Of a DNA stretch of 64,000 nt, positions 15,722-25,869 are shown piece after piece. The notes beneath the pieces are model-generated. The model made no database searches, had not been told where the DNA came from, and worked only from the letters and a program-made list of their open reading frames with translations. Source of the stretch: Streptomyces sp. NBC_00370 (GTDB taxonomy: Bacteria; Actinomycetota; Actinomycetes; Streptomycetales; Streptomycetaceae); assembly GCF_036084755.1 (NCBI RefSeq), contig NZ_CP107968.1, positions 7,448,001 to 7,512,000 of the forward strand. The letters are read 5' to 3'. A program made the position numbers and the translations under genes. The stretch's first letter is position 1. Every line of letters begins with the position of its first letter.

Positions 15722-17028
15722 GGGCGGAGATCCTTCTCAGGTTCGAAGACGCGTTCCGGGACGCGGTCGGTGACGCGTTCGGGGACGCGCAGCTCGTCGG
15801 CGGGACATCGGCCCCGCAGCACGAAGCGTTCGGTGAAGGCGGCGACAGCCTCCTGGATCGCGGTACTGGCCCCGATGCGCGGAAGCGCCTCCTGGGCGAG
15901 GGCGAAACAGGTGACCGCTGTCGCGTGCAGTTCCGGGTCCGCGAGTCCGTCGCGGGCCGCTCTGATCCACAGCGGGTTGCCGGGCGCGGGCCCGGCTCCC
16001 GCCGTGTCGGCCAGCGGCTTGACGGCGCGGTACACGCTCTCGGCCGCTTCCGGATCGTCGAACAGCGCGGTCGTGACGGCGAGCGGCACCAGCCACCCGT
16101 CCTCACCCGGCTGCGCGTCGATCATCCGCAGCTCCAGATGGCCGCGCGGTCTGGCCGGCGGGAAGAGCGTGGTGACGTGGTAGTCGAGATCGGCGCGCAG
16201 CGGCGGGCGCGGCAGCCCCGATCTGATCCAGTCACGGAACGAGACCCCGTCCGGCACGTGCCAGGGGCCTTCCGGCGTCTGGACACACATCACCGGTGCG
16301 TCCAGGGCGTGCGCCGCCCAGGCGGCCCGTGGTTCGAGCCGCAGCGAGGGCGCCGCCGTGCGGGCCGGGTCGAGCTGGGTCCACATCGCCTGCCGGGTGG
16401 ACCGCCAGCCGGTCCGTCTGCCCTCACGCATCGGCGAATTGGCGAAGGCGGCGACCAGCACGGCCCCGAGCAGATGGGCCAGCTGCCAGCGTCGCGCGTA
16501 GCCGAGCGGTCCCGGCTCCTCATGTCCCGCGTCCAGGCACACCTGGACGGACGCGGTGGTACGCATCATTGCCCGGCCGGCGGCGCCGATCCGGTCGAGA
16601 TACGCCTCCATGGCGTCGTAGCGGGGCGCGTGCAGCATGCGCTGCGGGAGGTGCCAGGGGTCCTGTCCGTAACCGGTGAGCGCGAGGCCCGCCGTACGCA
16701 GCGCCGGACGGACGAGATCCAGATCGGCCGCTGTGGAGGCGACGCACTCCATCAGGGAGGCGGCGGGCTGGGAGCTGAGCTCCAGCTGGCCGCCGGGTTC
16801 GAAGGTCAGTGCCGAGGTCAGCGGCAGGGTCCGCAGGCCGTCGAAGGCGGCTTCGAGGCGGTGGACAGGGACGGGGTCGCGCGGGTCGTGCAGATCGTGA
16901 ACGAGCCATTCCAGTTCCACACCGACGGTGCGCGGTGGCCCGGTCTTGAAACATATGCCGCGCAACAGCGCCTCGGCGTCGTCCTCGCCGAGCGGTTGTT
17001 CCGCGTCGATCAAACGGTCGGATGGCAT
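15718..17028 (-). CDS. egtA: Glutamate-cysteine ligase, ergothioneine pathway
   Basis: 436 residues from ATG at 17028, preceded by AGGAGG; an in-frame start at 17124 has no comparable site. The GCS2-type ATP-dependent ligase features VGVELEWLVHDL, LTFEPGGQLELSSQP and RTTASVQVCLDAGHE are clear. EgtA makes gamma-glutamylcysteine for EgtB; mycothiol-producing actinobacteria need it for this route. First gene of the egtABCD operon; egtE is not in the window. Confidence 0.93.
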   Translation of the reverse strand: MPSDRLIDAEQPLGEDDAEALLRGICFKTGPPRTVGVELEWLVHDLHDPRDPVPVHRLEAAFDGLRTLPLTSALTFEPGGQLELSSQPAASLMECVASTAADLDLVRPALRTAGLALTGYGQDPWHLPQRMLHAPRYDAMEAYLDRIGAAGRAMMRTTASVQVCLDAGHEEPGPLGYARRWQLAHLLGAVLVAAFANSPMREGRRTGWRSTRQAMWTQLDPARTAAPSLRLEPRAAWAAHALDAPVMCVQTPEGPWHVPDGVSFRDWIRSGLPRPPLRADLDYHVTTLFPPARPRGHLELRMIDAQPGEDGWLVPLAVTTALFDDPEAAESVYRAVKPLADTAGAGPAPGNPLWIRAARDGLADPELHATAVTCFALAQEALPRIGASTAIQEAVAAFTERFVLRGRCPADELRVPERVTDRVPERVFEPEKDLRP

Positions 17029-17199
17029 GGCCGGATCCTCCTGTCGAAGACCGTGACCGACCTCGTCCCGGGGTCGGGACGAAGCGCTCCGGTCCAACCT
17101 AAGGCCACTCCCGCCAGTTCGCACAAGAGTGCCCTTGAGTCACCGAATCGTCAGAAATCCGGTTGCCCCGGAGGTGATCCCTCACGCACGATTCCGCAC
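17029..17199. promoter_or_regulatory. Divergent promoter region of egtA and the PARG gene
   Basis: Contains an 8-bp perfect hairpin with 4-base loop, TCGTCCCG (17063-17070) with CGGGACGA (17075-17082), in the egtA leader. Reading leftward there is TAGGTT, a Streptomyces-like -10, about 19 bases after TTGTGC. Both calls are tentative. Confidence 0.3.
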
Positions 17200-18072
17200 A
17201 TGAGTGCGCGACTGCGGGGGATCGCAAAGGAGACCGAGGAGATCGTCGGGGCCGGCCGTTACCGCGGCCCCGACGGCTCCGACGTGCTGATACGCCCGGC
17301 GCTCGACGCCGCGCTCGCCGGCACCCGGATGTACGGGCCCGAGCCCGTCCCGGTCGTCCTGGACCGTGGCCGAAAGGGGACCGTCGAGGTCACGGACGAG
17401 AGCAGCCTGGAGGCCGCGGCGCGGCTCACGGCGGCGGCGCCCGGCCCGGTGGCCGTGCTGAACTTCGCCTCGGCGCGTAACCCCGGCGGCGGCTATCTGA
17501 ACGGCGCGCAGGCCCAGGAGGAAGCGCTCTGCCGCGCCTCGGCGCTGTACGCGACGCTGCTGCGCGCGCCCGAGTTCTACGCGCACCACCGCGAAGACCG
17601 CAGCCCCTTCTACACCGACCGGGTGATCCACTCACCCGGGGTGCCGGTCTTCCGCGACGACCGGGGCCGGCTGCTCGCCGTCCCGTTCCGGGCCGGCTTC
17701 CTCACGTCGCCCGCGCCGAACGCGGGGGTGATCGCGCGGCGCGTCCCCGACGAGAGCCACCGCGTCCCCGCCGCGCTCGCCTCCAGGGCCGAGCGGGTCC
17801 TGGAGACGGCGGCGGAGAGCGGATACCGGCGGCTCGTGCTGGGCGCGTGGGGCTGCGGGGTCTTCCAGAACGACCCCGCCCAGGTGGCCGGGACCTTTCG
17901 GGCCCTGCTCACCGGGGACGGGCGGTTCGCCGGGCACTTCGACGAGACGGTCTTCGCGGTGCTGGACCGTACGGCGGCGCGTACGACGCTGTCGGCGTTC
18001 CGCGACGTGCTGGCGGACGTGCTGACCCGGCGCGGACCGCACAGCTCAGGGGCTGCTCAGGCCCAGCCGTAG
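17200..18072 (+). CDS. Bacterial-type poly(ADP-ribose) glycohydrolase / macrodomain protein (TIGR02452 family)
   Basis: 290 residues. The PARG signature GGG-X7-QEE is present as NPGGGYLNGAQAQEE (Gly96-98, Glu107-108); the paired Glu residues catalyse ADP-ribose chain cleavage. An N-terminal RLRGIAKETEEI segment precedes the macrodomain, as in microbial PARGs, and VLGAWGCGVFQNDP is the second ligand-loop signature. No ADP-ribosyltransferase gene was seen nearby, so substrate proteins are unknown. The start lacks a close ribosome site (GGAGGTGA is about 23 bases off). The 3' end overlaps the convergent PemK-like gene by 16 bases. Confidence 0.85.
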   Translation: MSARLRGIAKETEEIVGAGRYRGPDGSDVLIRPALDAALAGTRMYGPEPVPVVLDRGRKGTVEVTDESSLEAAARLTAAAPGPVAVLNFASARNPGGGYLNGAQAQEEALCRASALYATLLRAPEFYAHHREDRSPFYTDRVIHSPGVPVFRDDRGRLLAVPFRAGFLTSPAPNAGVIARRVPDESHRVPAALASRAERVLETAAESGYRRLVLGAWGCGVFQNDPAQVAGTFRALLTGDGRFAGHFDETVFAVLDRTAARTTLSAFRDVLADVLTRRGPHSSGAAQAQP

Positions 18073-18521
18073 CGCTCCTTGAGCCGGTTCACGACGAGGT
18101 TGAAGCGGCCCCGGTCCAGGGCGCACGCCTCGCGCCGCATGCCTCCCTCGTGGAGCCGCATGACCCGGTCGATCGCCACCCACGAGTCACGGCCCGCGCG
18201 GTCCCAGGGGCCGACCCCGATCGGCACCCAGTCGCGGTCCTGGTTGTGGGTCTTGCTGGAGAGCTGGACGGCGAGCAGCGTGCCGCCGGGCTCACGGGCG
18301 ACCACCAGGACCGGCCGGTCCTTGCCGCGTCCGTCGTTCTCCTCGTAAGGCACCCAGGTCCAGACGATCTCGCCGGGGTCGGGATCGCCGTCGTGGACGG
18401 GCGCGTACTCGGTGCGTACCGGACCCACCTCGCGGGGCTCGGCCTCTGTCGTGGCGGTGGGGCCGCTGCGGCCCGGGAAGTCGCTGTCGGCATGGTCCTG
18501 GGCGCTGGGAAAGGGCGTCAT
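18057..18521 (-). CDS. PemK/MazF-family-like protein (possible toxin fold)
   Basis: 154 residues. After a low-complexity acidic N-terminus (about 45 residues), DPGEIVWTWVPYEENDGRGKDRPVLVVARE resembles the first strands and RP motif of PemK/MazF endoribonucleases, followed by LLAVQLSSKTHNQ and WVAIDRVMRLHEGGMRRE. No antitoxin-like ORF is adjacent, so a free-standing, possibly tamed, family member is more likely than an active TA pair. An upstream start at 19205 would run antisense through two genes and is rejected. Confidence 0.65.
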   Translation of the reverse strand: MTPFPSAQDHADSDFPGRSGPTATTEAEPREVGPVRTEYAPVHDGDPDPGEIVWTWVPYEENDGRGKDRPVLVVAREPGGTLLAVQLSSKTHNQDRDWVPIGVGPWDRAGRDSWVAIDRVMRLHEGGMRREACALDRGRFNLVVNRLKERYGWA

Positions 18522-18680
18522 CCGCAAGACGTTAGGACCTGTGTGCGGCCCGCCGCCGGGCGGGTCACCCCGACGATCCGGGACGATGCCGGACGATCCG
18601 GGGCGTGTCCCACGCCACGTCGCGCCGGTCCGCGCGCCGTACCCGCCGAACGGGGCGGGGGAGGGGCTAGCGTCACCCGC

Positions 18681-18959
18681 ATGACTATCGTTCCGCAGCG
18701 CTTCGAGATCCTGTTGGTCGCAGAACACGCCGAACACGCCGACGGCTCGGACGGACCGCCCGACGACGCGCAGGCGTTGCGCTCGGCCGTGGTGGAGGCG
18801 ACCGGGGACATCGGCGCTTCCGGCTACCCCCGTTACGCGGGCAACGGCATGGAGGCCGACATCGACCCGCAGACCCACACGGTGGAGGCGCTGCTGATCG
18901 ACGGCCAGGAAGTGGACTACGGCCTGTCGGCGCGGGTGGTGGACGCGAGCCCCAGCTGA
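18681..18959 (+). CDS. Small actinobacterial protein of unknown function
   Basis: 92 residues, MTIVPQRFEILLVAEHAE at the start, very acidic with no Cys, signal peptide or membrane helix. DIDPQTHTVEALLIDGQEVD suggests a compact alpha/beta fold. I do not recognise a characterised family. ATG at 18681 has no strong ribosome site. It stands alone between the divergent PemK-like gene and the thiolase gene, transcribed with the latter. Coding is supported by GC-biased third positions and a well-formed protein. Confidence 0.6.
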   Translation: MTIVPQRFEILLVAEHAEHADGSDGPPDDAQALRSAVVEATGDIGASGYPRYAGNGMEADIDPQTHTVEALLIDGQEVDYGLSARVVDASPS

Positions 18960-19100
18960 TCGCGCACCGTCCTTGAGGCGCGTTGACAGTGGCCCGTCGG
19001 CGGGCGGAGACTCGCGCTGGCCGATGTGAACGACCGTTCGCACGGCAACACAGCCGAGTTGTCCGGCAGAGCCGCCGTGTCGAAGGGATCCGCAGATCCG

Positions 19101-20293
<1,193 letters not shown>

Positions 20294-20294
<1 letters not shown>

Positions 20295-20327
20295 CGGCCC
20301 GAGACCACTGACGACCCGAGACCACTG
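20294..20327. repeat. 17-bp tandem duplication in the thiolase/thioredoxin spacer
   Basis: ACGGCCCGAGACCACTG and ACGACCCGAGACCACTG follow one another directly, differing at one base, starting at the last base of the thiolase stop codon. No function apparent. Confidence 0.6.
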
Positions 20328-20365
20328 ACCGGCGGGACCGCCGAACGCCGGGACCGGGGCTTGTC

Positions 20366-20761
20366 TCAGCCCTGGTTCTCCACGTGCTTGTTGTCGCCCT
20401 CGGCCTCGGCCTTCGCGACGGACTTACGGACCTCGTCCATGTCCAGCGCGCGGGCCTGACCGATCACGTCCTCAAGGGCCGTCTCGGGGAGCGCACCCGG
20501 CTGGGCGAACACCGCGACGTTGTCACGGACGATCATCAGTGTCGGGATGGAGCGGATCTCGAACGCGGCGGCCAGCTCCTGCTGGGCCTCCGTGTCGACC
20601 TTCGCGAAGACGAGGTCTCCGTGGCGCTCCGACGCCGACTCGTAGACGGGGGCGAACTGGCGGCACGGTCCGCACCAGGAAGCCCAGAAGTCGATCAGAA
20701 TGAAGTCGTTCTCCGACACCGTCTGGTCGAAGTTTTCCTTCGTGAGTTCCACTGTGGCCAT
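20366..20761 (-). CDS. Thioredoxin
   Basis: 131 residues. DFWASWCGPC places the redox pair at Cys30 and Cys33; RSIPTLMIVRDN contains the cis-Pro. A charged 25-residue tail (KSVAKAEAEGDNKHVENQG) extends beyond the usual ~105-residue domain. Cytoplasmic disulfide reductant. Divergent from a CX4C flavoprotein disulfide reductase across 141 bases. Confidence 0.93.
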   Translation of the reverse strand: MATVELTKENFDQTVSENDFILIDFWASWCGPCRQFAPVYESASERHGDLVFAKVDTEAQQELAAAFEIRSIPTLMIVRDNVAVFAQPGALPETALEDVIGQARALDMDEVRKSVAKAEAEGDNKHVENQG

Positions 20762-20902
20762 TGCCTGCTACCTCTTCCTGATTCACCGGTGGGAGCCGCC
20801 TCGCACAACGGCTGCCGCCACCGTCGTATTCCTGAGCCGTATTCCTGGACCGTTCCCGAAGATCGTGTGGCCATGCGGCCCCGCCCGGACCAGACTGACC
20901 CC

Positions 20903-22333
20903 ATGACGGATGCCATGGATTACGACGTTGTGGTGCTGGGTGCGGGACCGGTCGGGGAGAACGTGGCCGACCGCGCCAGGGCCAACGGGCTGAGCGCCGC
21001 GATCGTCGAGAGCGAGCTGGTCGGCGGCGAATGCTCGTACTGGGCCTGCATGCCGAGCAAGGCACTGCTCCGCCCGGCCATCGCGCGCGCGGAGGCGCGC
21101 AGGGTGCCGGGCCTCAAGCAGTCGGTGCAGGGCCCGCTCGACGCCGCCGCTGTGCTCGCCCACCGGAACGAATACACGTCCGACTGGAAGGACGACGGCC
21201 AGGTCGCCTGGGTCGAGAGCACCGGCACCGACCTCTACCGGGGTCACGGACGGCTCGCCGGCACCAAGAAGGTCGTGGTGACGACCCCGGAGGGCGAGGA
21301 ACAGGTGCTCACCGCACGGCACGCCGTCGCCGTGTGCGTCGGCAGCCGCGCGGTCCTGCCCGACCTGCCGGGCCTGGCCGGCGCGAAGCCCTGGACCAGC
21401 CGCGAGGCGACCAGCTCCCAGCACGTACCCGACCGGCTCGTGGTCGTGGGCGGGGGAGTGGTCGGCGTGGAGATGACCACGGCATGGCGGGCGCTCGGCT
21501 CCGAGGTCACCCTCCTGGTACGCGGCGACGGGCTGCTGCCGAACATGGAACCCTTCGCCGGCAAGCTGCTGGCCGAGTCCCTGACCGAGGCGGGTGTGTC
21601 GGTCCGTACGAACACCTCCGTCACCCAGGTGGAACGCGACGGCGGCACCGGACCCGTCACCGCCGTCCTGGACAACGGCGAACGGATCGAGGCGGACGAG
21701 ATCCTCTTCGCCACCGGCCGCGCCCCGCGCACCGACGACCTCGGCATGGAGACGGTCGGCCGCAAGCCCGGCGACTGGATCGAGGTCGACGACAGCTGCC
21801 GCGCCAAGGGCAGCGACTGGCTCTACGCGGTCGGCGACGTCAACCACCGCGCCCTGCTGACCCACCAGGGCAAGTACCAGGCCCGTATCGCCGGCGCCGC
21901 CATCGCCGCCAGGGCCCAGCACGTCCCCCTCCTGGAAACCGACCGCTGGGGCGCCCACTCGGCCACAGCCGACCACGCGGCCGTCACCCAAGTCGTCTTC
22001 ACCGACCCGGAGATCGCCTCGGTGGGCCTCACCCTCGCCGAAGCCGAAGCAGCGGGCCACCGCGTGCGCGCGGTCGACTACGACATGAGCGGCGTAGCAG
22101 GCGCGGGCCTCTACGCGGACGGCTACACGGGCCACGCGCGCATGATCGTCGACCTCGACGAAGAAATCCTGCGCGGCGTCACCTTCGCCGGCCCGGCGGT
22201 AGGCGAAATGCTCCACTCGGCCACGATCGCGGTAGCCGGCGAGGTCCCCGTCAACCGCCTCTGGCACGCGGTCCCGGCCTACCCGACCATCAGCGAGATC
22301 TGGCTCCGCCTACTGGAGACGTACCGAGGCTGA
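20903..22333 (+). CDS. FAD-dependent pyridine nucleotide-disulfide oxidoreductase, class I
   Basis: 476 residues. FAD-binding VVLGAGPVGENV (about 10-21), redox-active CX4C in GGECSYWACMPSKALLRP (Cys44, Cys49), NAD(P)-binding VVVGGGVVGVEMTT, and a C-terminal dimerisation domain with FTDPEIASVGLTLAEAE. The organisation fits dihydrolipoamide dehydrogenase or mercuric reductase relatives. No 2-oxo-acid dehydrogenase or mer gene is nearby and the His-Glu pair of LpdA is not obvious at the C-terminus, so I call only the family. ATG at 20903; the neighbouring thioredoxin gene suggests a thiol/disulfide role. Confidence 0.87.
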   Translation: MTDAMDYDVVVLGAGPVGENVADRARANGLSAAIVESELVGGECSYWACMPSKALLRPAIARAEARRVPGLKQSVQGPLDAAAVLAHRNEYTSDWKDDGQVAWVESTGTDLYRGHGRLAGTKKVVVTTPEGEEQVLTARHAVAVCVGSRAVLPDLPGLAGAKPWTSREATSSQHVPDRLVVVGGGVVGVEMTTAWRALGSEVTLLVRGDGLLPNMEPFAGKLLAESLTEAGVSVRTNTSVTQVERDGGTGPVTAVLDNGERIEADEILFATGRAPRTDDLGMETVGRKPGDWIEVDDSCRAKGSDWLYAVGDVNHRALLTHQGKYQARIAGAAIAARAQHVPLLETDRWGAHSATADHAAVTQVVFTDPEIASVGLTLAEAEAAGHRVRAVDYDMSGVAGAGLYADGYTGHARMIVDLDEEILRGVTFAGPAVGEMLHSATIAVAGEVPVNRLWHAVPAYPTISEIWLRLLETYRG

Positions 22334-22372
22334 CACCTCGTCAGCCCGGCGACGTGCCTTGGCGGTTCCTTC

Positions 22373-22939
22373 TCAGGCGCGCGATGCGCTTCCGACGCGG
22401 GACGTATGGCGGTCGAGCAGGTCACGCAGCCGGTCGACATCGGCCGGCTGCGCGAGGGCCGCCTTCGGCAGTGGCGTGGTGTTGATGTCGTTCATTCCCG
22501 TGTGCAGAAGGACGAAGAGGTTCTCCGTCTCCACGTAGCCGGAGAGCTGCGACCACGGAACTCGCATGGTGTTCAGGTCGGTTGCGACGCGAACACCGTC
22601 GGAACCCACCGTGATCGTGTGCTCGCCGCGGCTCGTCCTGAGTTTGTGCACCTGGCGCGCGGCGAGGCGCCTCAAGCCGAGCGTCAGAGCGCACAGCGCC
22701 ACCACGACGATCAACAGGGGCACCGCACTGTCGAGCAACTGGCCGTTCACCGCGAACAGCACGAGCGCGACAGCCCAAAGGACCAGGCCGACAGCCCCTA
22801 TGATCCGGCTCCGTCGCCCACTCGGAGTCACCCGCCGTCTGACGCGCATGACTTCGGCTATGTCCTCCCGGGTCGGCCGGCAGACAAGACGCGCGGTGTC
22901 CTCGGTGTTCGTGATGTCCGGTTGCTGTTCGACGGTCAC
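22373..22939 (-). CDS. YcxB-like membrane protein
   Basis: 188 residues. An N-terminal cytoplasmic segment is followed by two close membrane helices (about 46-64 and 68-88). The C-terminal soluble part has ITVGSDGVRV, MRVPWSQLSGYVETENLFVLL and a final helix, the YcxB-like pattern. Function of the family is unknown. It is convergent with the flavoprotein gene and divergent from the secreted repeat protein. Confidence 0.6.
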   Translation of the reverse strand: MTVEQQPDITNTEDTARLVCRPTREDIAEVMRVRRRVTPSGRRSRIIGAVGLVLWAVALVLFAVNGQLLDSAVPLLIVVVALCALTLGLRRLAARQVHKLRTSRGEHTITVGSDGVRVATDLNTMRVPWSQLSGYVETENLFVLLHTGMNDINTTPLPKAALAQPADVDRLRDLLDRHTSRVGSASRA

Positions 22940-23206
22940 GCTGTCCCCTTGAGCTCAAGGCGGGCAGTGTGCGCCGCCGGGCGAAAGATCAGCCGGATAT
23001 TACGCTCACCACCCGCCTGCCCCAGCCAGGCACCTGCGGGTGCCGGCCCGTGCCGGACGCTCCCCGACCCGTGGCCGTCCCGGGCCCTGCTCAGGGCCCC
23101 AAAACCCTTGAGGCAGGGGCAGTTGGCCCCCCGGTCGCCCTCGACCTCAACCGCACGTCGTGATGGGGCCTTTAGGGACAAAGCGCATCCGAAGGCAGGT
23201 GAACCA

Positions 23207-23224
23207 TTCGTGAATATTCGTGAA
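23207..23224. promoter_or_regulatory. TTCGTGAA direct repeat around GAATATTC, candidate operator
   Basis: TTCGTGAATATTCGTGAA contains two TTCGTGAA copies with a central GAATATTC palindrome, in the 461-base spacer (22940-23400) between the YcxB-like gene and the secreted-protein gene. The rest of the spacer shows no convincing gene. Confidence 0.35.
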
Positions 23225-23400
23225 GGAAGTTTGACTATTTTGCTGAAGCTCAACCGGCGCCTGACGTTTCCATGGTGAGCGGTTGACCCATCAGGGGCGG
23301 AAAACCGGGGCGCGGCGGGATCCCCTCCCATGTGATGATCCTTTCGGCGCGCCGGGGCTGTCGGTGCGTCAGTCGCGTCATCACACCCTGGGGGGTAGCA

Positions 23401-24771
23401 ATGAGATCGTTCTCCGCTGGACGCCCGGTACGTCTCAGATCCGGCGCCGTCGTGGCGATGGCGGCCGGTCTGTTCGCCGCCGGCCTTGCCGGGCCGGCGT
23501 TCGCCGCCGATGATCCGCCGCAGTCCGACCAGCTGTGGATCAACGAGCCGTACGAGCAGACGCTGCCGCTCGGCACCGACGGGGGTGAGCCGGAGGCCCG
23601 CACCCTCGGCGTCGGGATCTACCACGACAACGAGAACTTCACGGTGACCGACGGGAGGCTCACCGTCGACATCTCCGACCTCGCCGGGGTCGCCGATGTG
23701 ACCTGGCCCGACAACTGCACGCCGAGCGGTACCAGCGCGGTCTGCGACGTTCCCGTGGTCCCCGCGATCGGGGGCGACTACGAGAACCAGGTCTTCCTCA
23801 CCGTACGCGCGGCCGACGGCGCCGAGGCCGGCGCGCGGGGGAGGATCACCTACGCGGCGACGGCCACCGGCGGCCCCGACGGCACCCTCACCGCGCCGCA
23901 CGACAGCTTCGACACCACGCTCACCGTCGGCGCGGGGCCCGACCTCGCCATCGACCCCATCGGGGCCGTCGAGGACGGACAGCCCGGCGACGAGCGGACG
24001 ATCCCGCTCAGGATCACCAACAACGGCAACGAGAGCGCGAACGGGTTCACCGTCAAGCTGTACGCCTCGTACGGTCTGACGGATCTGACCCGGTACGACG
24101 CCTGCACCTACCCCGCGGCCGACAGCAACGGCGACGCGGCGACGAACAACGTGATCTGCGCGTTCGACCAGGTCCTGGCGCCTGGTGACTCCTTCGAGCT
24201 GCCCGAGCCGCTGACGGTGCGGCTCGCCCCGCACGCGCTGAGGGAGCGGCTCGACATCGACGTCGAGCCGGGCGACGGCGCCCAGGACATCGACCCCGAG
24301 AACGACTACACGGTCCTCGCGATCAACGCGGAGAACACCGCGGACTTCTCCGTGACCGGCGACGCCGTCTCCGGCGCCGCCGGCGCGACGGTCACGGCCG
24401 AGCTCACGTTCAAGAACAACGGCCCGGCCTGGTTCGGCAACCTCGGCTCCGGCGACCCGGTCGCCGGCGTCCGGCTCATCGTGCCCCAGGGCACGAAGGT
24501 CACCGGCGTGCCCGACGACTGCTACCCGCACACCCTCGACGGCGGCTACTACCCGAAGGAGACGGGCGCCCCGCGCTACGACTGTGACCTGTCGTACTGG
24601 GTGCGGGAAGACGCAGAGCGCACGTTCGCGTTCACCATGCGCGTCGACACCGTGGTGCCCGGCGCGACCGGCGCCGTGAGTCTCCACCCGGGGTACGGCG
24701 AGTTCGGCACGTACCCCTACGACTTCGACCCGGACCTCACGAACAACACGGCGGTCCTGACGGTCAACTGA
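23401..24771 (+). CDS. Secreted protein with DUF11/CARDB-like Ig repeats
   Basis: 456 residues. Sec signal peptide (cleavage near AFAADD, residue 36), then about three Ig-like beta modules: LTVDISDLAGVADVTWPDNC, TIPLRITNNGNESANGFTVKLY and VTAELTFKNNGPAWFGN. It ends YDFDPDLTNNTAVLTVN, the DUF11-type D-x-N-N finish. Paired Cys residues in each module may form disulfides. No sortase signal or membrane anchor follows, so it is released or loosely wall-bound. ATG at 23401 has GGGGGG close upstream. An adhesive or structural role is inference. Confidence 0.7.
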   Translation: MRSFSAGRPVRLRSGAVVAMAAGLFAAGLAGPAFAADDPPQSDQLWINEPYEQTLPLGTDGGEPEARTLGVGIYHDNENFTVTDGRLTVDISDLAGVADVTWPDNCTPSGTSAVCDVPVVPAIGGDYENQVFLTVRAADGAEAGARGRITYAATATGGPDGTLTAPHDSFDTTLTVGAGPDLAIDPIGAVEDGQPGDERTIPLRITNNGNESANGFTVKLYASYGLTDLTRYDACTYPAADSNGDAATNNVICAFDQVLAPGDSFELPEPLTVRLAPHALRERLDIDVEPGDGAQDIDPENDYTVLAINAENTADFSVTGDAVSGAAGATVTAELTFKNNGPAWFGNLGSGDPVAGVRLIVPQGTKVTGVPDDCYPHTLDGGYYPKETGAPRYDCDLSYWVREDAERTFAFTMRVDTVVPGATGAVSLHPGYGEFGTYPYDFDPDLTNNTAVLTVN

Positions 24772-24803
24772 CCGGCCGTCAACTGATCGTCCCGCAGGGG
24801 GGC

Positions 24804-24832
24804 GGAGCAGCCGTGCGGGTTGCGGCTGCTCC
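24804..24832. terminator. Hairpin terminator between convergent genes
   Basis: Perfect 10-bp stem GGAGCAGCCG (24804-24813) with CGGCTGCTCC (24823-24832), 9-base loop. It lies between the ends of the secreted-protein gene and the PIG-L gene and can serve both. Confidence 0.75.
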
Positions 24833-24864
24833 GGACCCGCCGTTCCTCAGGCGATACGGGCAGG

Positions 24865-25698
24865 TCAGCGCATGCCGGCGAAGAGGTCCGTCTCGGGTAC
24901 GGGCGCGTCGGTGGCGTCCTTGACGCGTAGGAACGTCTCCGTACCCATCAGCTCGCCGAACCTCTCCTTGCCCATCTTGAGGAAGAAGATGTTGTCGCCC
25001 TGGCTGGCATGCGCGGCCAGTGCGTCGAACTTCTGACCGCTGAACGCGGTGGTGTCCACCCAGGTGGTGATCTCGTCGTCCGGGAGGCCGATCTCGGCCA
25101 TCGCCTCGGCCTCGGCGGGATCCGGCTCCGGCATGTCCTCCTGGAACTCGCGCAGGGTCTCGCCGAACCGCTGCATCGCCGAGCGGGGCATCGTCGTCCA
25201 GTACACCTTGGGCGTCTGTTCGATCATCTCCAGCGCCGCCATCGTGATGCGGTGGGCCTGGATGTGGTCGGGGTGGCCGTAGAAACCGTTCTCGTCGTAG
25301 GTGACGACCACATCCGGTCGGTAGTGGCGCATGAGGTCCGCGAGCCGGGCGGCGCCTTCTTCCACGGGGGTCTGCCAGAACGAGCCGGGGGCGTCGTTGG
25401 TCGGCCAGCCCATCATTCCGGAGTCGGCGTAGTCGAGCGTCTCAAGATCGCTGATCTTCAGGACTTCGCAGCTCGCTTCGAGTTCCCGACGGCGCATCGC
25501 GACGACGGCCGCCGGATCGTGGCCGGGATCGCCCGGCTTGACACCTCCTGGTCCGTCACCGCAGCCGCCGTCGGTACAGGTCACCAGGACCGTGCGGATG
25601 CCTTCCGCCGCATAGCGTGCCAGGACCCCTCCGGTTCCGGTGGCCTCGTCGTCGGGGTGGGCGTGTACCGCCATCAGCGTCAAGGGCCGGTCAGTCAT
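24865..25698 (-). CDS. PIG-L family LmbE-type de-N-acetylase (MshB-like)
   Basis: 277 residues from ATG at 25698 with AGGAGG upstream. The zinc motif AHPDDE is at residues 13-18 and the third ligand is in YDENGFYGHPDHIQAHRI. The family removes N-acetyl groups from GlcNAc conjugates: MshB in mycothiol synthesis, Mca in mycothiol-adduct cleavage, or PIG-L. The spacing of GFYGHPDHIQ resembles MshB/Mca, but WTTMPRSAMQRFGETLREFQ is not diagnostic and the real substrate is open. Next to the glycan cluster, it could also deacetylate sugars. Confidence 0.8.
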   Translation of the reverse strand: MTDRPLTLMAVHAHPDDEATGTGGVLARYAAEGIRTVLVTCTDGGCGDGPGGVKPGDPGHDPAAVVAMRRRELEASCEVLKISDLETLDYADSGMMGWPTNDAPGSFWQTPVEEGAARLADLMRHYRPDVVVTYDENGFYGHPDHIQAHRITMAALEMIEQTPKVYWTTMPRSAMQRFGETLREFQEDMPEPDPAEAEAMAEIGLPDDEITTWVDTTAFSGQKFDALAAHASQGDNIFFLKMGKERFGELMGTETFLRVKDATDAPVPETDLFAGMR

Positions 25699-25869
25699 GA
25701 AAAAGTCCTCCTGCGGAAAATGCGTCGTGATGCGAGTGCGCGGCGGGCATACCGGCGCTGGTCCTTCGGCCGGTACAACCGTGCCGGCCGCACCCCCTGT
25801 TCCCGGCGCGACCAGCACGTCGAAGCGCCAGGCACGTCGTGGCCTGGGCCGACGCCCGACATGACGGTA

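Noticed and set aside
18057..18521. Toxin-antitoxin module
   Set aside because: No small antitoxin-like ORF lies next to the PemK-like gene, and its catalytic motifs are only partly recognisable.
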